Made by a program: the position numbers and the translations under genes. DNA of 64,000 nt from Teretinema sp942493045 (GTDB lineage Bacteria; Spirochaetota; Spirochaetia; Treponematales; Treponemataceae): the NCBI GenBank assembly GCA_942493045.1, contig OW818665.1, forward strand, positions 3,162,001 through 3,226,000, written 5' to 3'. This document shows, in pieces, positions 7,867 to 15,380 of the stretch (its first letter is position 1; each line of letters begins with the position of its first letter). The notes under the pieces are model-generated. The model had not been told where the DNA came from. It saw only the letters and a program-made list of their open reading frames with translations, and made no database searches.

Positions 7867-8863
7867 AAATTACCGGCTCTTTGCCCGGTGCCACGCGGCC
7901 GATCTGCCAGGCCGGGAAACCCTCTTTATTGAGGTGCTCAAGCGCGGTTCCGGCGTCTGCGGCGCTGACAGCCAGAATAAAACCGATACCCATATTGTAA
8001 GTATGAAACATGCGATCCGGATTGGCGCCGCGGCGTACCAGTTCTCCGAAAATCGGCGGAACCGGCCAGCTGTCCTTTTTCAGTATGGAAACCAGGCCGC
8101 AGCCTTCGGTATACATACGCGGAATGTTCTCATAAAAACCGCCGCCGGTAATATGCACCATGCCGTGGATGCTGATTTTTTCGAGCAGGGCTAACACCGG
8201 TTTTACATAGATGCGGGTCGGCTCCAGCAGCACCTCGCCGATAGTGCGTCCATCAAAGGGTTCGGCGTAATTGCTCACTAGTTTGCGGACCAGCGAGAAA
8301 CCGTTGGAGTGCACGCCGGATGAGGCCAGGCCGATCAGGACGTCGCCGTTTCGGATGGTCGAGCCGTCAATGATCCGGTCTTTTTCGGCTACGCCGACGG
8401 CGAAACCGGCAATGTCATATTTGCCCGCATCATAGAAACCGGGCATTTCGGCGGTTTCGCCGCCCAGCAGGGCGCAGGCCGACTGTACGCAGCCGTCGGC
8501 GACGCCGCTGACCAGGTCTCCGGCGATGGCGGCGTCCAGTTTGCCGCAGGCGACATAGTCCAGAAAGTACAGCGGGCGGGCGCCGTGGCAGAGAATGTCG
8601 TTGACGCACATGGCCACGCAGTCAATGCCGACGGTGTCGTATTTATTCATGGCAAAGGCCACGTCCAGTTTGGTGCCGACCCCGTCGGTACCGGAAACCA
8701 GCACCGGCTCGCGGTAGCCCGAAGGCAGCTGGAACATGCCGGCAAAACTGCCGAGACCGTTCAGTACTCCCGGAATGCGGGTGCGCTGGGCGCTGGACTT
8801 GTAGTTTTCCACGGCGCGGTAGCCTTCTTCAACATCAACTCCAGCCTGGCGGTAATCTATCAT
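7859..8863 (-). CDS. purM: PurM, phosphoribosylformylglycinamidine cyclo-ligase (AIR synthetase)
   Basis: The 334-residue ATP-dependent enzyme closes the imidazole ring to make AIR. It contains the family landmarks DYRQAGVDVEEGYRAV at the N terminus, LVSGTDGVGTKLDVAF, GIDCVAMCVNDILCHGARPL with the substrate-binding region, LLGGETAEMPGFY, ASSGVHSNGFSLVRKL and HITGGGFYENIPRM. A CAGGAG Shine-Dalgarno sequence lies seven bases before the ATG. It is the second-to-last enzyme gene of the cluster and is separated from purF by a 140-base spacer filled with a hairpin and a duplicated sequence. The end overlaps the next gene by eight bases. Confidence 0.96.
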   Translation of the reverse strand: MIDYRQAGVDVEEGYRAVENYKSSAQRTRIPGVLNGLGSFAGMFQLPSGYREPVLVSGTDGVGTKLDVAFAMNKYDTVGIDCVAMCVNDILCHGARPLYFLDYVACGKLDAAIAGDLVSGVADGCVQSACALLGGETAEMPGFYDAGKYDIAGFAVGVAEKDRIIDGSTIRNGDVLIGLASSGVHSNGFSLVRKLVSNYAEPFDGRTIGEVLLEPTRIYVKPVLALLEKISIHGMVHITGGGFYENIPRMYTEGCGLVSILKKDSWPVPPIFGELVRRGANPDRMFHTYNMGIGFILAVSAADAGTALEHLNKEGFPAWQIGRVAPGKEPVIFE

Positions 8864-8888
8864 AATAAAACTCCTGTGTTAAATAATC

Positions 8889-9024
8889 GGTACCCAGGAT
8901 TTTCTCCTAGGCGAATTAGGCAAGCGCCTTACTCCCCAAAAAAATCCGCCGTGGAGAAATCCGGTATCCCGGATTTTCTCCTAGGCGAATTAGGCAAGCG
9001 GTTTTACCGCTTGCCTAATTCGCC
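8889..9024. repeat. Duplicated and inverted repeat around the purF 3' end
   Basis: A 38-base direct repeat occurs at 8889-8926 and 8963-9000 with two mismatches. Its end (8984-9001) forms a perfect 18-bp hairpin with 9007-9024, five-base loop, and that second arm is the last codons of purF (GELGKR). A further imperfect hairpin lies at 8953-8982. On the minus strand no T run follows the large hairpin directly, but a run of seven T follows the smaller one eight bases later. The element could act as an attenuator or mRNA-stabilising structure between purF and purM, or be a dispersed repeat that landed on the gene end. Confidence 0.75.
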
Positions 9025-10497
9025 AATCATCGGCATCGGGTATTCGCCGGTGAAGCAGCCCTGGCAGTAGCCGCATTCTCCGTTAGATGATACGTGTTCT
9101 TCCTTATGTTTCCCATGGGTGCGTCCGGCGGCGCTGTCGAGACTGGAGGCCTCTTCGTATTCGCAGGATTGCAGGGCTTCGATCATGCCTTCCATGGAGA
9201 TGAAGGCCAGCGAGTCGGCGCCGATGGCGGCCCGGATTTCTTCCAGGTCATGGGTGGCCGAGATCAGGTCGGCGCGGCAGGGCGTGTCGATGCCGAAATA
9301 GCAGGGAAAGCGGACCGGCGGCGAGGAAATGCGGAAATGCACCTCGCGGGCTCCGGCCTTGCGCAGAATCTGGATCAGGCGGCGGCTGGTGGTGCCGCGG
9401 ACGATGGAATCGTCGATGATGATCACCCGTTTGCCGGCGACATCGTTTTTAAGGACGTTGAGTTTGACGAAAACCAGACGTTCGCGCTCTTCCTGGCTGG
9501 GGGCGATAAAGGTGCGGCCGATGTACTTGTTCTTTACGATACCCATGGCATAGGGGATGCCGGAGGCCCGGGAAAAACCCATGGCCGCGCCGAGGCCGGA
9601 GTCCGGTACGCCGATAACCACGTCGGCGCTGACGCCGGATTCGCGGGCCAGGACTTCGCCCATTTTAATGCGGGCTTCCTGAACTCCGATGCCGTCGACA
9701 ATGCTGTCCGGCCGGGCAAAGTACACATATTCAAAAACGCAGGTTTTTTTGGAAGTTTTTTCGCCGAAGTTGAAAGACAGCACGCCGTCATCATTGATGA
9801 TCACGATTTCCCCGGGTGCGATATCGCGGACCAGCTCGCCGCCGATGGCGTCGATGGCGCAGGATTCGCTGGCCAGCAGCCAGCCGTTGGGCAGTTTGCC
9901 CAGGCAGAGCGGCCGGATGCCGTTGGGGTCCCGGGCGCCGATCAGGGTTTTTTCGGTCATGACGGCCAGGGCGAAGGAACCCTTGATCAGCTGGATTGTA
10001 TCGGTTAAGGCCCGCTCCAGCCCTTTTTTGTAGTTTTTGGCAATCAGTTTGATGATTACTTCGGAGTCGCTGGTGGAAGTGAAGGTGGAACCGGTTTCTT
10101 CCAGGAATTCCTTCATCGGGTCGGTATTTACGAGGCTGCCGTTATGGGCGACGGCGATGGCTCCGAGTTTGGACCGGGAGACGAAGGGCTGGGCGTTTTC
10201 GATATTGGCGGCTCCGGAGGTGGAGTAAAGCACGTGGCCGATCGCGATATGACCCTGCAGCGCGGAAATATTTTCCTTGTTATAAACCTCGGCCACCAGA
10301 CCCATGCCCTTGAAGTGTTCGAGCTTGGCTCCGTCGGCTACCGCGATACCAGTGCTTTCCTGACCGCGGTGCTGCAGGGACTGCAGACCGTAATAAGCCA
10401 GGCGGGAGGCGATCGGATCGTGGTTGGTCAGGTACACCCCGATAATTCCGCAGTATTCTTTCAGCTTGTCGTCAGCGCCTTCATTATAATAATCCAT
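9004..10497 (-). CDS. purF: PurF, amidophosphoribosyltransferase (Fe-S type)
   Basis: The 497-residue enzyme commits PRPP to purine synthesis by transferring the amide nitrogen of glutamine. A 15-residue propeptide precedes the catalytic nucleophile Cys16 (KEYCGIIGVY), as in Bacillus-type enzymes that are cleaved to expose it. The glutaminase half contains LQHRGQESTGIA and IAHNGSL-like AVAHNGSL; the PRPP half contains KRVIIIDDSIVRGTTSRR. Cysteines at TCVFEYVYF, RFPCYFG and the C-terminal CGYCQGC match the 4Fe-4S ligands of the Bacillus enzyme. I chose the ATG at 10497, with GAGGGC upstream, instead of an extension to 10599. The last six codons form one arm of a large hairpin. Confidence 0.95.
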   Translation of the reverse strand: MDYYNEGADDKLKEYCGIIGVYLTNHDPIASRLAYYGLQSLQHRGQESTGIAVADGAKLEHFKGMGLVAEVYNKENISALQGHIAIGHVLYSTSGAANIENAQPFVSRSKLGAIAVAHNGSLVNTDPMKEFLEETGSTFTSTSDSEVIIKLIAKNYKKGLERALTDTIQLIKGSFALAVMTEKTLIGARDPNGIRPLCLGKLPNGWLLASESCAIDAIGGELVRDIAPGEIVIINDDGVLSFNFGEKTSKKTCVFEYVYFARPDSIVDGIGVQEARIKMGEVLARESGVSADVVIGVPDSGLGAAMGFSRASGIPYAMGIVKNKYIGRTFIAPSQEERERLVFVKLNVLKNDVAGKRVIIIDDSIVRGTTSRRLIQILRKAGAREVHFRISSPPVRFPCYFGIDTPCRADLISATHDLEEIRAAIGADSLAFISMEGMIEALQSCEYEEASSLDSAAGRTHGKHKEEHVSSNGECGYCQGCFTGEYPMPMIGELGKR

Positions 10498-10603
10498 TGT
10501 GCCCTCATGTACCGTCGGTACTATTACTGGAAATTCGTTTGATATTCCTGTGGAAAGAATGGTCTCTCCGCAGAAAACCGGCCAGAGCGGCCTGTGCAAC
10601 CTC

Positions 10604-11086
10604 TTAAAGCGCTACGCCCCTTCCGCCATCCGCGGCAATCTCTTCTTTGAGTCTGTTTCTAAAGGCGATGAGCCGTGTTTTAAGTTCGGGATATTTAATG
10701 GCCAGGATTTGACAGGCCAGATAGGCGGCGTTGGCAGCGTTGTCCACTCCGACGGTGGCTACCGGGATCTGTTTGGGCATTTGCACTATTGAGAGCAGCG
10801 CGTCCAGACCGCCCATGTTACCGCCGTCCAGCGGGACACCGATAACCGGAAGCACTGTCATTGAAGATATAACACCGGGAAGGTGGGCGGCCAGACCGGC
10901 TCCGGCGATGATGACTTCGGTGCCGGACTGTTCAGCCTGGGCTACTGTTTCGGCCAGCAGTTCACCGGCGCGGTGGGCGGAGAGAATGAAGGCTTCATAT
11001 TCAACACCGAACTCTTTAAGCACGGTGGCGGCCTTTTTCATGGTATCTGTATCTGATTTTGATCCAAAAAAGATTGTGACTTTCAT
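10604..11086 (-). CDS. purE: PurE, 5-(carboxyamino)imidazole ribonucleotide mutase
   Basis: This 160-residue protein should isomerise N5-CAIR to CAIR (or carboxylate AIR directly, if class II). It has FFGSKSDTDTM at the N terminus, SAHRAGELL in place of the common SAHRTPD, GAGLAAHLPGV, LPVIGVPLDGGNMGGLDALL and SIVQMPKQIPVATVGVDNAANAA. The AAHLPG and VIGVP motifs favour class I, yet no purK is in the cluster. The ATG at 11086 is preferred over a GTG at 11101 because the N terminus then matches the family and the promoter -10 overlaps the longer form. It is the first gene of the minus-strand purine operon and may be translated from a leaderless message. Confidence 0.9.
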   Translation of the reverse strand: MKVTIFFGSKSDTDTMKKAATVLKEFGVEYEAFILSAHRAGELLAETVAQAEQSGTEVIIAGAGLAAHLPGVISSMTVLPVIGVPLDGGNMGGLDALLSIVQMPKQIPVATVGVDNAANAAYLACQILAIKYPELKTRLIAFRNRLKEEIAADGGRGVAL

Positions 11087-11091
11087 AAGCG

Positions 11092-11121
11092 AATGTAGCA
11101 CAGATGGCCGGTGGTTTTCAA
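11092..11121 (-). promoter_or_regulatory. Promoter of purE operon, leaderless geometry
   Basis: Minus-strand TTGAAA (11116-11121), an 18-base spacer ending TGC, and TACATT (11092-11097) lie five bases before the purE ATG. No Shine-Dalgarno sequence is present. Confidence 0.5.
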
Positions 11122-11156
11122 GCCATGCAGTGCCGCATTCGCCCGTTTCGGGAAGT

Positions 11157-11660
11157 TTAGTTGGAGCGCAGGGCGGCGACTTCGGCTTCGGTGGTGCGCT
11201 GCCACAGCTGGCTGCGGCCGATTCCGAGTCCGATTTCTCCGCGCATTTCCAGTACGTCGGTCATATAGCGGCGGTTATCAGCCTGGCGGAAGGTGATTTT
11301 GCATTTGTACATCTTACCGTCTTTCGGATCGATAATGTTTCCGCCTTCCCATTGACCGGGGGCCTTCATGGTCAGGCCGAAGATAAAGGGAGTGTTTGTG
11401 ACGGTCATGGTATTTACTGCTCCCGCTACGGGGAAGCCACGGTAGGAAGGCTGACAGGCGTCGGCGATTTTACTGTCCGGTTGTCCCGGTACGGTTACAA
11501 TTACTCCGTAGAGTTTGCCGTTCTCCTGGTAAATACGCCAGGCCGCGGTAACCTTACCCTCTTCATCGATACTTTTCCACAAGCCTTCGACCGAGTCGGT
11601 GGCCATGGCGGCGGCAGCCGTGAACAGAACCAGCGAAAGCACAAGCAGCAGCTTTTTCAT
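11157..11660 (-). CDS. DUF2147-family exported protein
   Basis: The 167-residue product begins with a cleavable-looking signal peptide (MKKLLLVLSLVLFTAAAAMA) and should be periplasmic. The mature part starts VEGLWKSIDEEGKVTAAWRI and continues with YGVIVTV and GQWEGGNIIDPKDGKMYKC, the pattern of DUF2147 proteins, which are predicted lipocalin-like beta-barrels of unknown function: a GxW near the start, a GG-x-I-x-DP-x-G-K core. The two cysteines (Ala-Cys-Gln and Tyr-Lys-Cys-Lys) could pair. I chose the ATG at 11660, with AGGAG upstream, over a longer frame from 11723. It has its own promoter that overlaps the start of divergent nudC. Confidence 0.8.
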   Translation of the reverse strand: MKKLLLVLSLVLFTAAAAMATDSVEGLWKSIDEEGKVTAAWRIYQENGKLYGVIVTVPGQPDSKIADACQPSYRGFPVAGAVNTMTVTNTPFIFGLTMKAPGQWEGGNIIDPKDGKMYKCKITFRQADNRRYMTDVLEMRGEIGLGIGRSQLWQRTTEAEVAALRSN

Positions 11661-11725
11661 ACAATTGTCTCCTTGAGGTGATAAACGGCCGGTCTTTACG
11701 GTTTTCAAAGCCGCCGTATTCATAT

Positions 11726-11755
11726 TATAGTAGATCCCGGATATCCATATGTCAA
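11726..11755. promoter_or_regulatory. Divergent promoters of DUF2147 gene and nudC
   Basis: Minus strand: TTGACA (11750-11755), 17-base spacer, TACTAT (11727-11732), for the DUF2147 gene. Plus strand: TATAGT (11726-11731) with a weak TTTTCA 18 bases upstream, for nudC. The two -10 boxes are the same seven bases read in opposite directions, so the promoters should exclude each other. Confidence 0.55.
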
Positions 11756-12576
11756 CAAAACCGCATTATATCTTTTGTTCGAGTGAACTGTATCTGCCAT
11801 CCGGAGCGGCTCTCCCCCTGGAAATTCCTTCTGAAATGGAGGGTCAGGTCAGGCATAGTCTTGCGCTGCGGGATTCCGGAACGGCAGCTGTGGCTGTGCA
11901 GGTCGATGACCGGCACGGACGGGAGGCGACGGTCACCATGTCCGTGGGTACCGGTCTGGGTGCCGCGAATGAAGAAGGCGGCTGCTGGTACCGGCTGCGT
12001 GATTTGTACGCTTCCGCCGATCAGGACCTGCGCGCCTTGGCCGCTCCGGCTACCCGGGCCCTGGGACTGCTGAATTGGCACCGGCATACCCGCTTTTGCG
12101 CTGCCTGCGGCGAGTCGCTCTCCGATCATGAAAACGAAATGGCCCGGCAGTGCCCCTCCTGTCAGGCGATTTATTACCCGCGGCTTTCGCCGGCGATCAT
12201 TGTTCTGGTGGAGGACGGGGATAAATTTCTATTGGCCCGGCATACGGCCCGCAATACCGGGGTTTTTTCCTGCATTGCCGGCTATCTGGAGCATGGGGAA
12301 AGCCTGGAAGACTGCGTGGCCCGGGAGGTGCGCGAGGAAACCGGCCTGGAGATTACCGATATCCGCTACGCCGGCAGTCAAAGCTGGCCCTATCCCGATC
12401 AGTACATGGTGGCCTTTTACGCCAGATACGCCGGCGGTGAAATAAAGGTTGACCCGGCCGAAATTTTGGAAGCCCGCTGGTTCACCCTGGATACTTTGCC
12501 CCTGCATCCGGCGGCCGGAACCGTGGCCTGGCGTCTGATTTTCCATGACTTCCCGAAATATGACGGAAAATGTTGA
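11749..12576 (+). CDS. nudC: NudC-like Nudix hydrolase (NAD+/NADH pyrophosphatase, RNA deNADding)
   Basis: The 275-residue protein has the three parts of NudC: a variable N-terminal domain, a zinc ribbon (FCAACG at about 120 and CPSCQAIYYP about 17 residues later), and a Nudix domain with the full box GYLEHGESLEDCVAREVREE followed by TGLE. The downstream SQSWPYPDQYM corresponds to the SQPWPFPxS motif that marks NADH pyrophosphatases. Members cleave NAD(H) and remove NAD caps from RNA 5' ends. The ATG at 11749 has no Shine-Dalgarno sequence; a short leader of about ten bases is predicted. It ends 60 bases before grpE and may share transcription with the heat-shock genes. Confidence 0.9.
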   Translation: MSTKPHYIFCSSELYLPSGAALPLEIPSEMEGQVRHSLALRDSGTAAVAVQVDDRHGREATVTMSVGTGLGAANEEGGCWYRLRDLYASADQDLRALAAPATRALGLLNWHRHTRFCAACGESLSDHENEMARQCPSCQAIYYPRLSPAIIVLVEDGDKFLLARHTARNTGVFSCIAGYLEHGESLEDCVAREVREETGLEITDIRYAGSQSWPYPDQYMVAFYARYAGGEIKVDPAEILEARWFTLDTLPLHPAAGTVAWRLIFHDFPKYDGKC

Positions 12577-12636
12577 CCCTTCGGCCGTCTCCTTAGTATC
12601 TTCGGAGTTGAGCACACCATTTCAAGGACATTTTGA

Positions 12637-13332
12637 ATGAAACATCAATCGCACAACGAGGAAAAACAGCCGGTTTCGCCGGATCTTCCATTGGAAACGC
12701 CGGAAAACGGGCCTGATAGCGCCGCAAAGGTTCAGGAAAGTTCCGTAGCGGGTGAAAAAGCCGCCGAAACCAAGGCTTCTGAGAGCTCCGGCGGAACTGC
12801 CGCCCAAGCTGCCTCAGAGCTGGATCAAATGAAGGCCCGTATAGCGGAACTAGAGAAGACCGCAGGTGATCTGAATGATCAGTATTTACGTAAGGCAGCC
12901 GATTTTGACAATTACCGCAAGCGCATGATCCGCGAAAAACAGGAAGCGGTGGATTACGCCAATTCGAACCTGCTGGTGGACCTGGTGCAGGTTATGGATG
13001 ATTTTGACCGGGCCATTACCGCCGGCGGCGAGCATGATGAAGGCTCTCCGGCAGCCGCTTTCGCTAACGGTATTTCAATGATCCGCAACCAGATGGCCTC
13101 CATGCTGGAAAACAAGTACTTTTTGAAACACTACCCGGTTAAGGGTGAGCCCTTTGATCCCACAATCCATGAGGCTGTTGGTTCAATCCCTTCGACAGAA
13201 GTGAAAGAACCGGTGGTCGCTGAGGAATTCGTCAAGGGTTATAAGCTCAAGGACCGTGTCGTTCGTCTTGCCAAAGTTATGGTTAACATGCCGGCAGAGG
13301 ATCAAAAAGATGATCCCCGGGCCTCAAAATAA
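12637..13332 (+). CDS. grpE: GrpE, nucleotide exchange factor for DnaK
   Basis: The 231-residue protein speeds ADP release from DnaK. It has an acidic, low-complexity N-terminal tail (to about residue 60), a long coiled coil (LDQMKARIAELEKTAGDLND), the conserved junction YLRKAADFDNYRKRM, and a C-terminal beta domain with GEPFDPTIHEAVGSIPS and KGYKLKDRVVRLAKVMV. Shine-Dalgarno AAGGA lies 8-9 bases upstream. It is the first gene of grpE-dnaK-dnaJ. No CIRCE inverted repeat is visible in the 60 bases upstream and no hrcA precedes it, so heat-shock control must be by another route. A weak TTGACC/TAGTAT pair at 12573-12599 could be its promoter. Confidence 0.95.
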   Translation: MKHQSHNEEKQPVSPDLPLETPENGPDSAAKVQESSVAGEKAAETKASESSGGTAAQAASELDQMKARIAELEKTAGDLNDQYLRKAADFDNYRKRMIREKQEAVDYANSNLLVDLVQVMDDFDRAITAGGEHDEGSPAAAFANGISMIRNQMASMLENKYFLKHYPVKGEPFDPTIHEAVGSIPSTEVKEPVVAEEFVKGYKLKDRVVRLAKVMVNMPAEDQKDDPRASK

Positions 13333-13343
13333 GGAGAAAGAAA

Positions 13344-15293
13344 ATGGGAAAAATTATAGGAATCGACTTAGGAACAACCAATTCGTGCGTAGCGGTAATG
13401 GAAGGCGGAGAGCCCGTAGTAATCCAGAACTCCGAGGGTGGACGGACAACTCCCTCCATTGTGGGTTTTACCTCCAAGGGTGAGCGCGTTGTCGGTCAGC
13501 CGGCTAAAAACCAGATGATTACCAATCCGGACAAGACCGTCTATTCAATCAAGCGCTTTATCGGTCACCGTTTTAACGAGTTGACCGGGGAAGCCAAGCT
13601 TGTTCCCTACAAAGTTACGCCTCAGGGCGATGAGGTGCGCGTCGATATCGACGGAAAGCTCTATTCAGCCCAGGAAATCAGTGCCTTCATTCTTCAGAAG
13701 ATGAAGAAAACCGCGGAGGATTATCTCGGCGAGACCGTCAGCGAGGCTGTCATCACCGTGCCGGCCTATTTTAACGACGCCCAGCGCCAGGCTACCAAGG
13801 ACGCCGGCCGCATTGCCGGACTGGAAGTCAAGCGCATTATCAACGAGCCGACCGCTGCCTCCCTGGCCTTCGGCTTTAACAAGGACTCCAAGAAAGAAAA
13901 GACCATCGCCGTATACGATCTTGGCGGCGGTACCTTCGATATTTCCATTCTGGAGCTCGGCGACGGCGTTTTCGAGGTTAAATCTACCAATGGTGACACC
14001 CACCTTGGCGGCGACGACTTTGACCGCCGGGTCATGAATTGGCTGGTGGAAGAATTCAAAAATGACAGCGGTATCGATCTTTCCAAGGACCGCATGGCCC
14101 TGCAGCGCCTGCGCGAAGCGGCCGAAAAAGCCAAGATTGAGCTTTCCGCCGTTACCAACACCGAGATTAATCTGCCCTTTATCACCGCCGACGCCTCCGG
14201 ACCGAAGCATCTGCAGAAGAGCCTCTCCCGCGCCAAGTTTGAGCAGCTGACTGAAGACCTTTTCGAGCGCACCAAGGATCCCTGCCGCAAAGCCATCAAG
14301 GACGCCGGTATTTCCATCGACAAGATCGATGAGGTTCTGCTGGTCGGCGGTTCCACCCGCATGCCCAAGGTGATGCAGATTGTCAAGGAACTGTTTGGTA
14401 AGGAAGGATCCAAGGGCGTTAACCCCGATGAAGCCGTTGCCGTAGGCGCGGCCATCCAGGGCGGTATCCTCGGCGGAGACGTTAAGGACGTACTGCTGCT
14501 GGACGTTACCCCGCTGTCTCTCGGAATTGAAACCATGGGCGGCGTCTTTACCCGCCTGATCAACCGCAATACCACCATTCCGACCCGCAAGAGCCAGGTT
14601 TTCTCAACCGCCGCGGACGGTCAGACTGCGGTTTCTATCCATGTACTGCAGGGTGAGCGCGAAATGGCCGGTCAAAACCGGACTCTCGGCAAATTTGACC
14701 TGATCGGTATACCGGCGGCCCCGCGCGGCGTGCCCCAGATCGAGGTTACCTTCGATATTGACGCCAACGGCATTGTGCATGTTTCGGCTAAGGATCTCGG
14801 CACCGGTAAGGAACAGCGCATCCGTATCGAAAGCTCCGGAGGTCTGTCCGAGTCCGACGTTGAGCGCATGGTCAAGGAAGCCGAGGCTAACGCCGAAGCC
14901 GACAAAAAAGAGCGCGAGAAGGTCGAAGCCCGCAATGAAGCCGATACCCTGATCTATTCGACCGAAAAGACGGTTAAGGATATGGGCGACAAGGTTGACG
15001 CCGCCGAGAAACAGAAGATCGAGGCAGCTGTCGCGGCTTTGAAGCGTGAGCTGGAAGGCGGGGACACTGAGTCCATCAAGGCCAAAACTGAAGAACTCAA
15101 GCAGGCTTCCTACAAGATAGCCGAGGAGCTGTATAAGAGCCAGGCCGCGGCCGCCGGAGCTGCCGGAGCCGGAGCAGGCGGTCCTGAAGGCGCCGGTCCG
15201 GATGACTTTGCCGGCGCTGCCCGCGAGGCCGGACCGGACAAGGGTTCCGCCGACGACGTTGACTATGAAGTGGTAAACGACGATAATAAGTAA
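13344..15293 (+). CDS. dnaK: DnaK, Hsp70 chaperone
   Basis: The 649-residue chaperone has the standard N-terminal ATPase domain (MGKIIGIDLGTTNSCVAVM, VYDLGGGTFDIS, LVGGSTRMPKV), the linker VLLLDVTPLSLGIE, a substrate-binding domain and a helical lid. The C-terminal tail is rich in Ala and Gly and ends in acidic residues (DDVDYEVVNDDNK), similar to the EEVD-like end used to contact partners. It begins 11 bases after grpE with AAGGAG upstream. A strong hairpin with a T run follows the stop, before dnaJ, so dnaK should be made in excess over dnaJ. Nothing unusual is seen in the key residues. Confidence 0.97.
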   Translation: MGKIIGIDLGTTNSCVAVMEGGEPVVIQNSEGGRTTPSIVGFTSKGERVVGQPAKNQMITNPDKTVYSIKRFIGHRFNELTGEAKLVPYKVTPQGDEVRVDIDGKLYSAQEISAFILQKMKKTAEDYLGETVSEAVITVPAYFNDAQRQATKDAGRIAGLEVKRIINEPTAASLAFGFNKDSKKEKTIAVYDLGGGTFDISILELGDGVFEVKSTNGDTHLGGDDFDRRVMNWLVEEFKNDSGIDLSKDRMALQRLREAAEKAKIELSAVTNTEINLPFITADASGPKHLQKSLSRAKFEQLTEDLFERTKDPCRKAIKDAGISIDKIDEVLLVGGSTRMPKVMQIVKELFGKEGSKGVNPDEAVAVGAAIQGGILGGDVKDVLLLDVTPLSLGIETMGGVFTRLINRNTTIPTRKSQVFSTAADGQTAVSIHVLQGEREMAGQNRTLGKFDLIGIPAAPRGVPQIEVTFDIDANGIVHVSAKDLGTGKEQRIRIESSGGLSESDVERMVKEAEANAEADKKEREKVEARNEADTLIYSTEKTVKDMGDKVDAAEKQKIEAAVAALKRELEGGDTESIKAKTEELKQASYKIAEELYKSQAAAAGAAGAGAGGPEGAGPDDFAGAAREAGPDKGSADDVDYEVVNDDNK

Positions 15294-15314
15294 TTCATTG
15301 CAGATGCGTTAATG

Positions 15315-15345
15315 AAACCGGTCCTGTTTACGGGGCCGGTTTTTT
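15315..15345 (+). terminator. Intrinsic terminator between dnaK and dnaJ
   Basis: A 10-bp stem (15315-15324 with 15332-15342, one G-T pair) with a seven-base loop runs into TTTTTT. It lies 22 bases after the dnaK stop and 36 before dnaJ, and is likely partial because no clear promoter for dnaJ is seen after it. Confidence 0.8.
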
Positions 15346-15380
15346 ACCGTATCAAGAATTCTGTACCGTGGAGACCCCTT

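Noticed and set aside
9094..10008. 304-residue frame opposite purF
   Set aside because: Antisense shadow of purF; composition is Gly/Ala/Asp-rich as expected from the reversed codons.
12577..12636. CIRCE heat-shock operator before grpE
   Set aside because: No TTAGCACTC/GAGTGCTAA inverted repeat is found; only a partial GAGCAC is visible.
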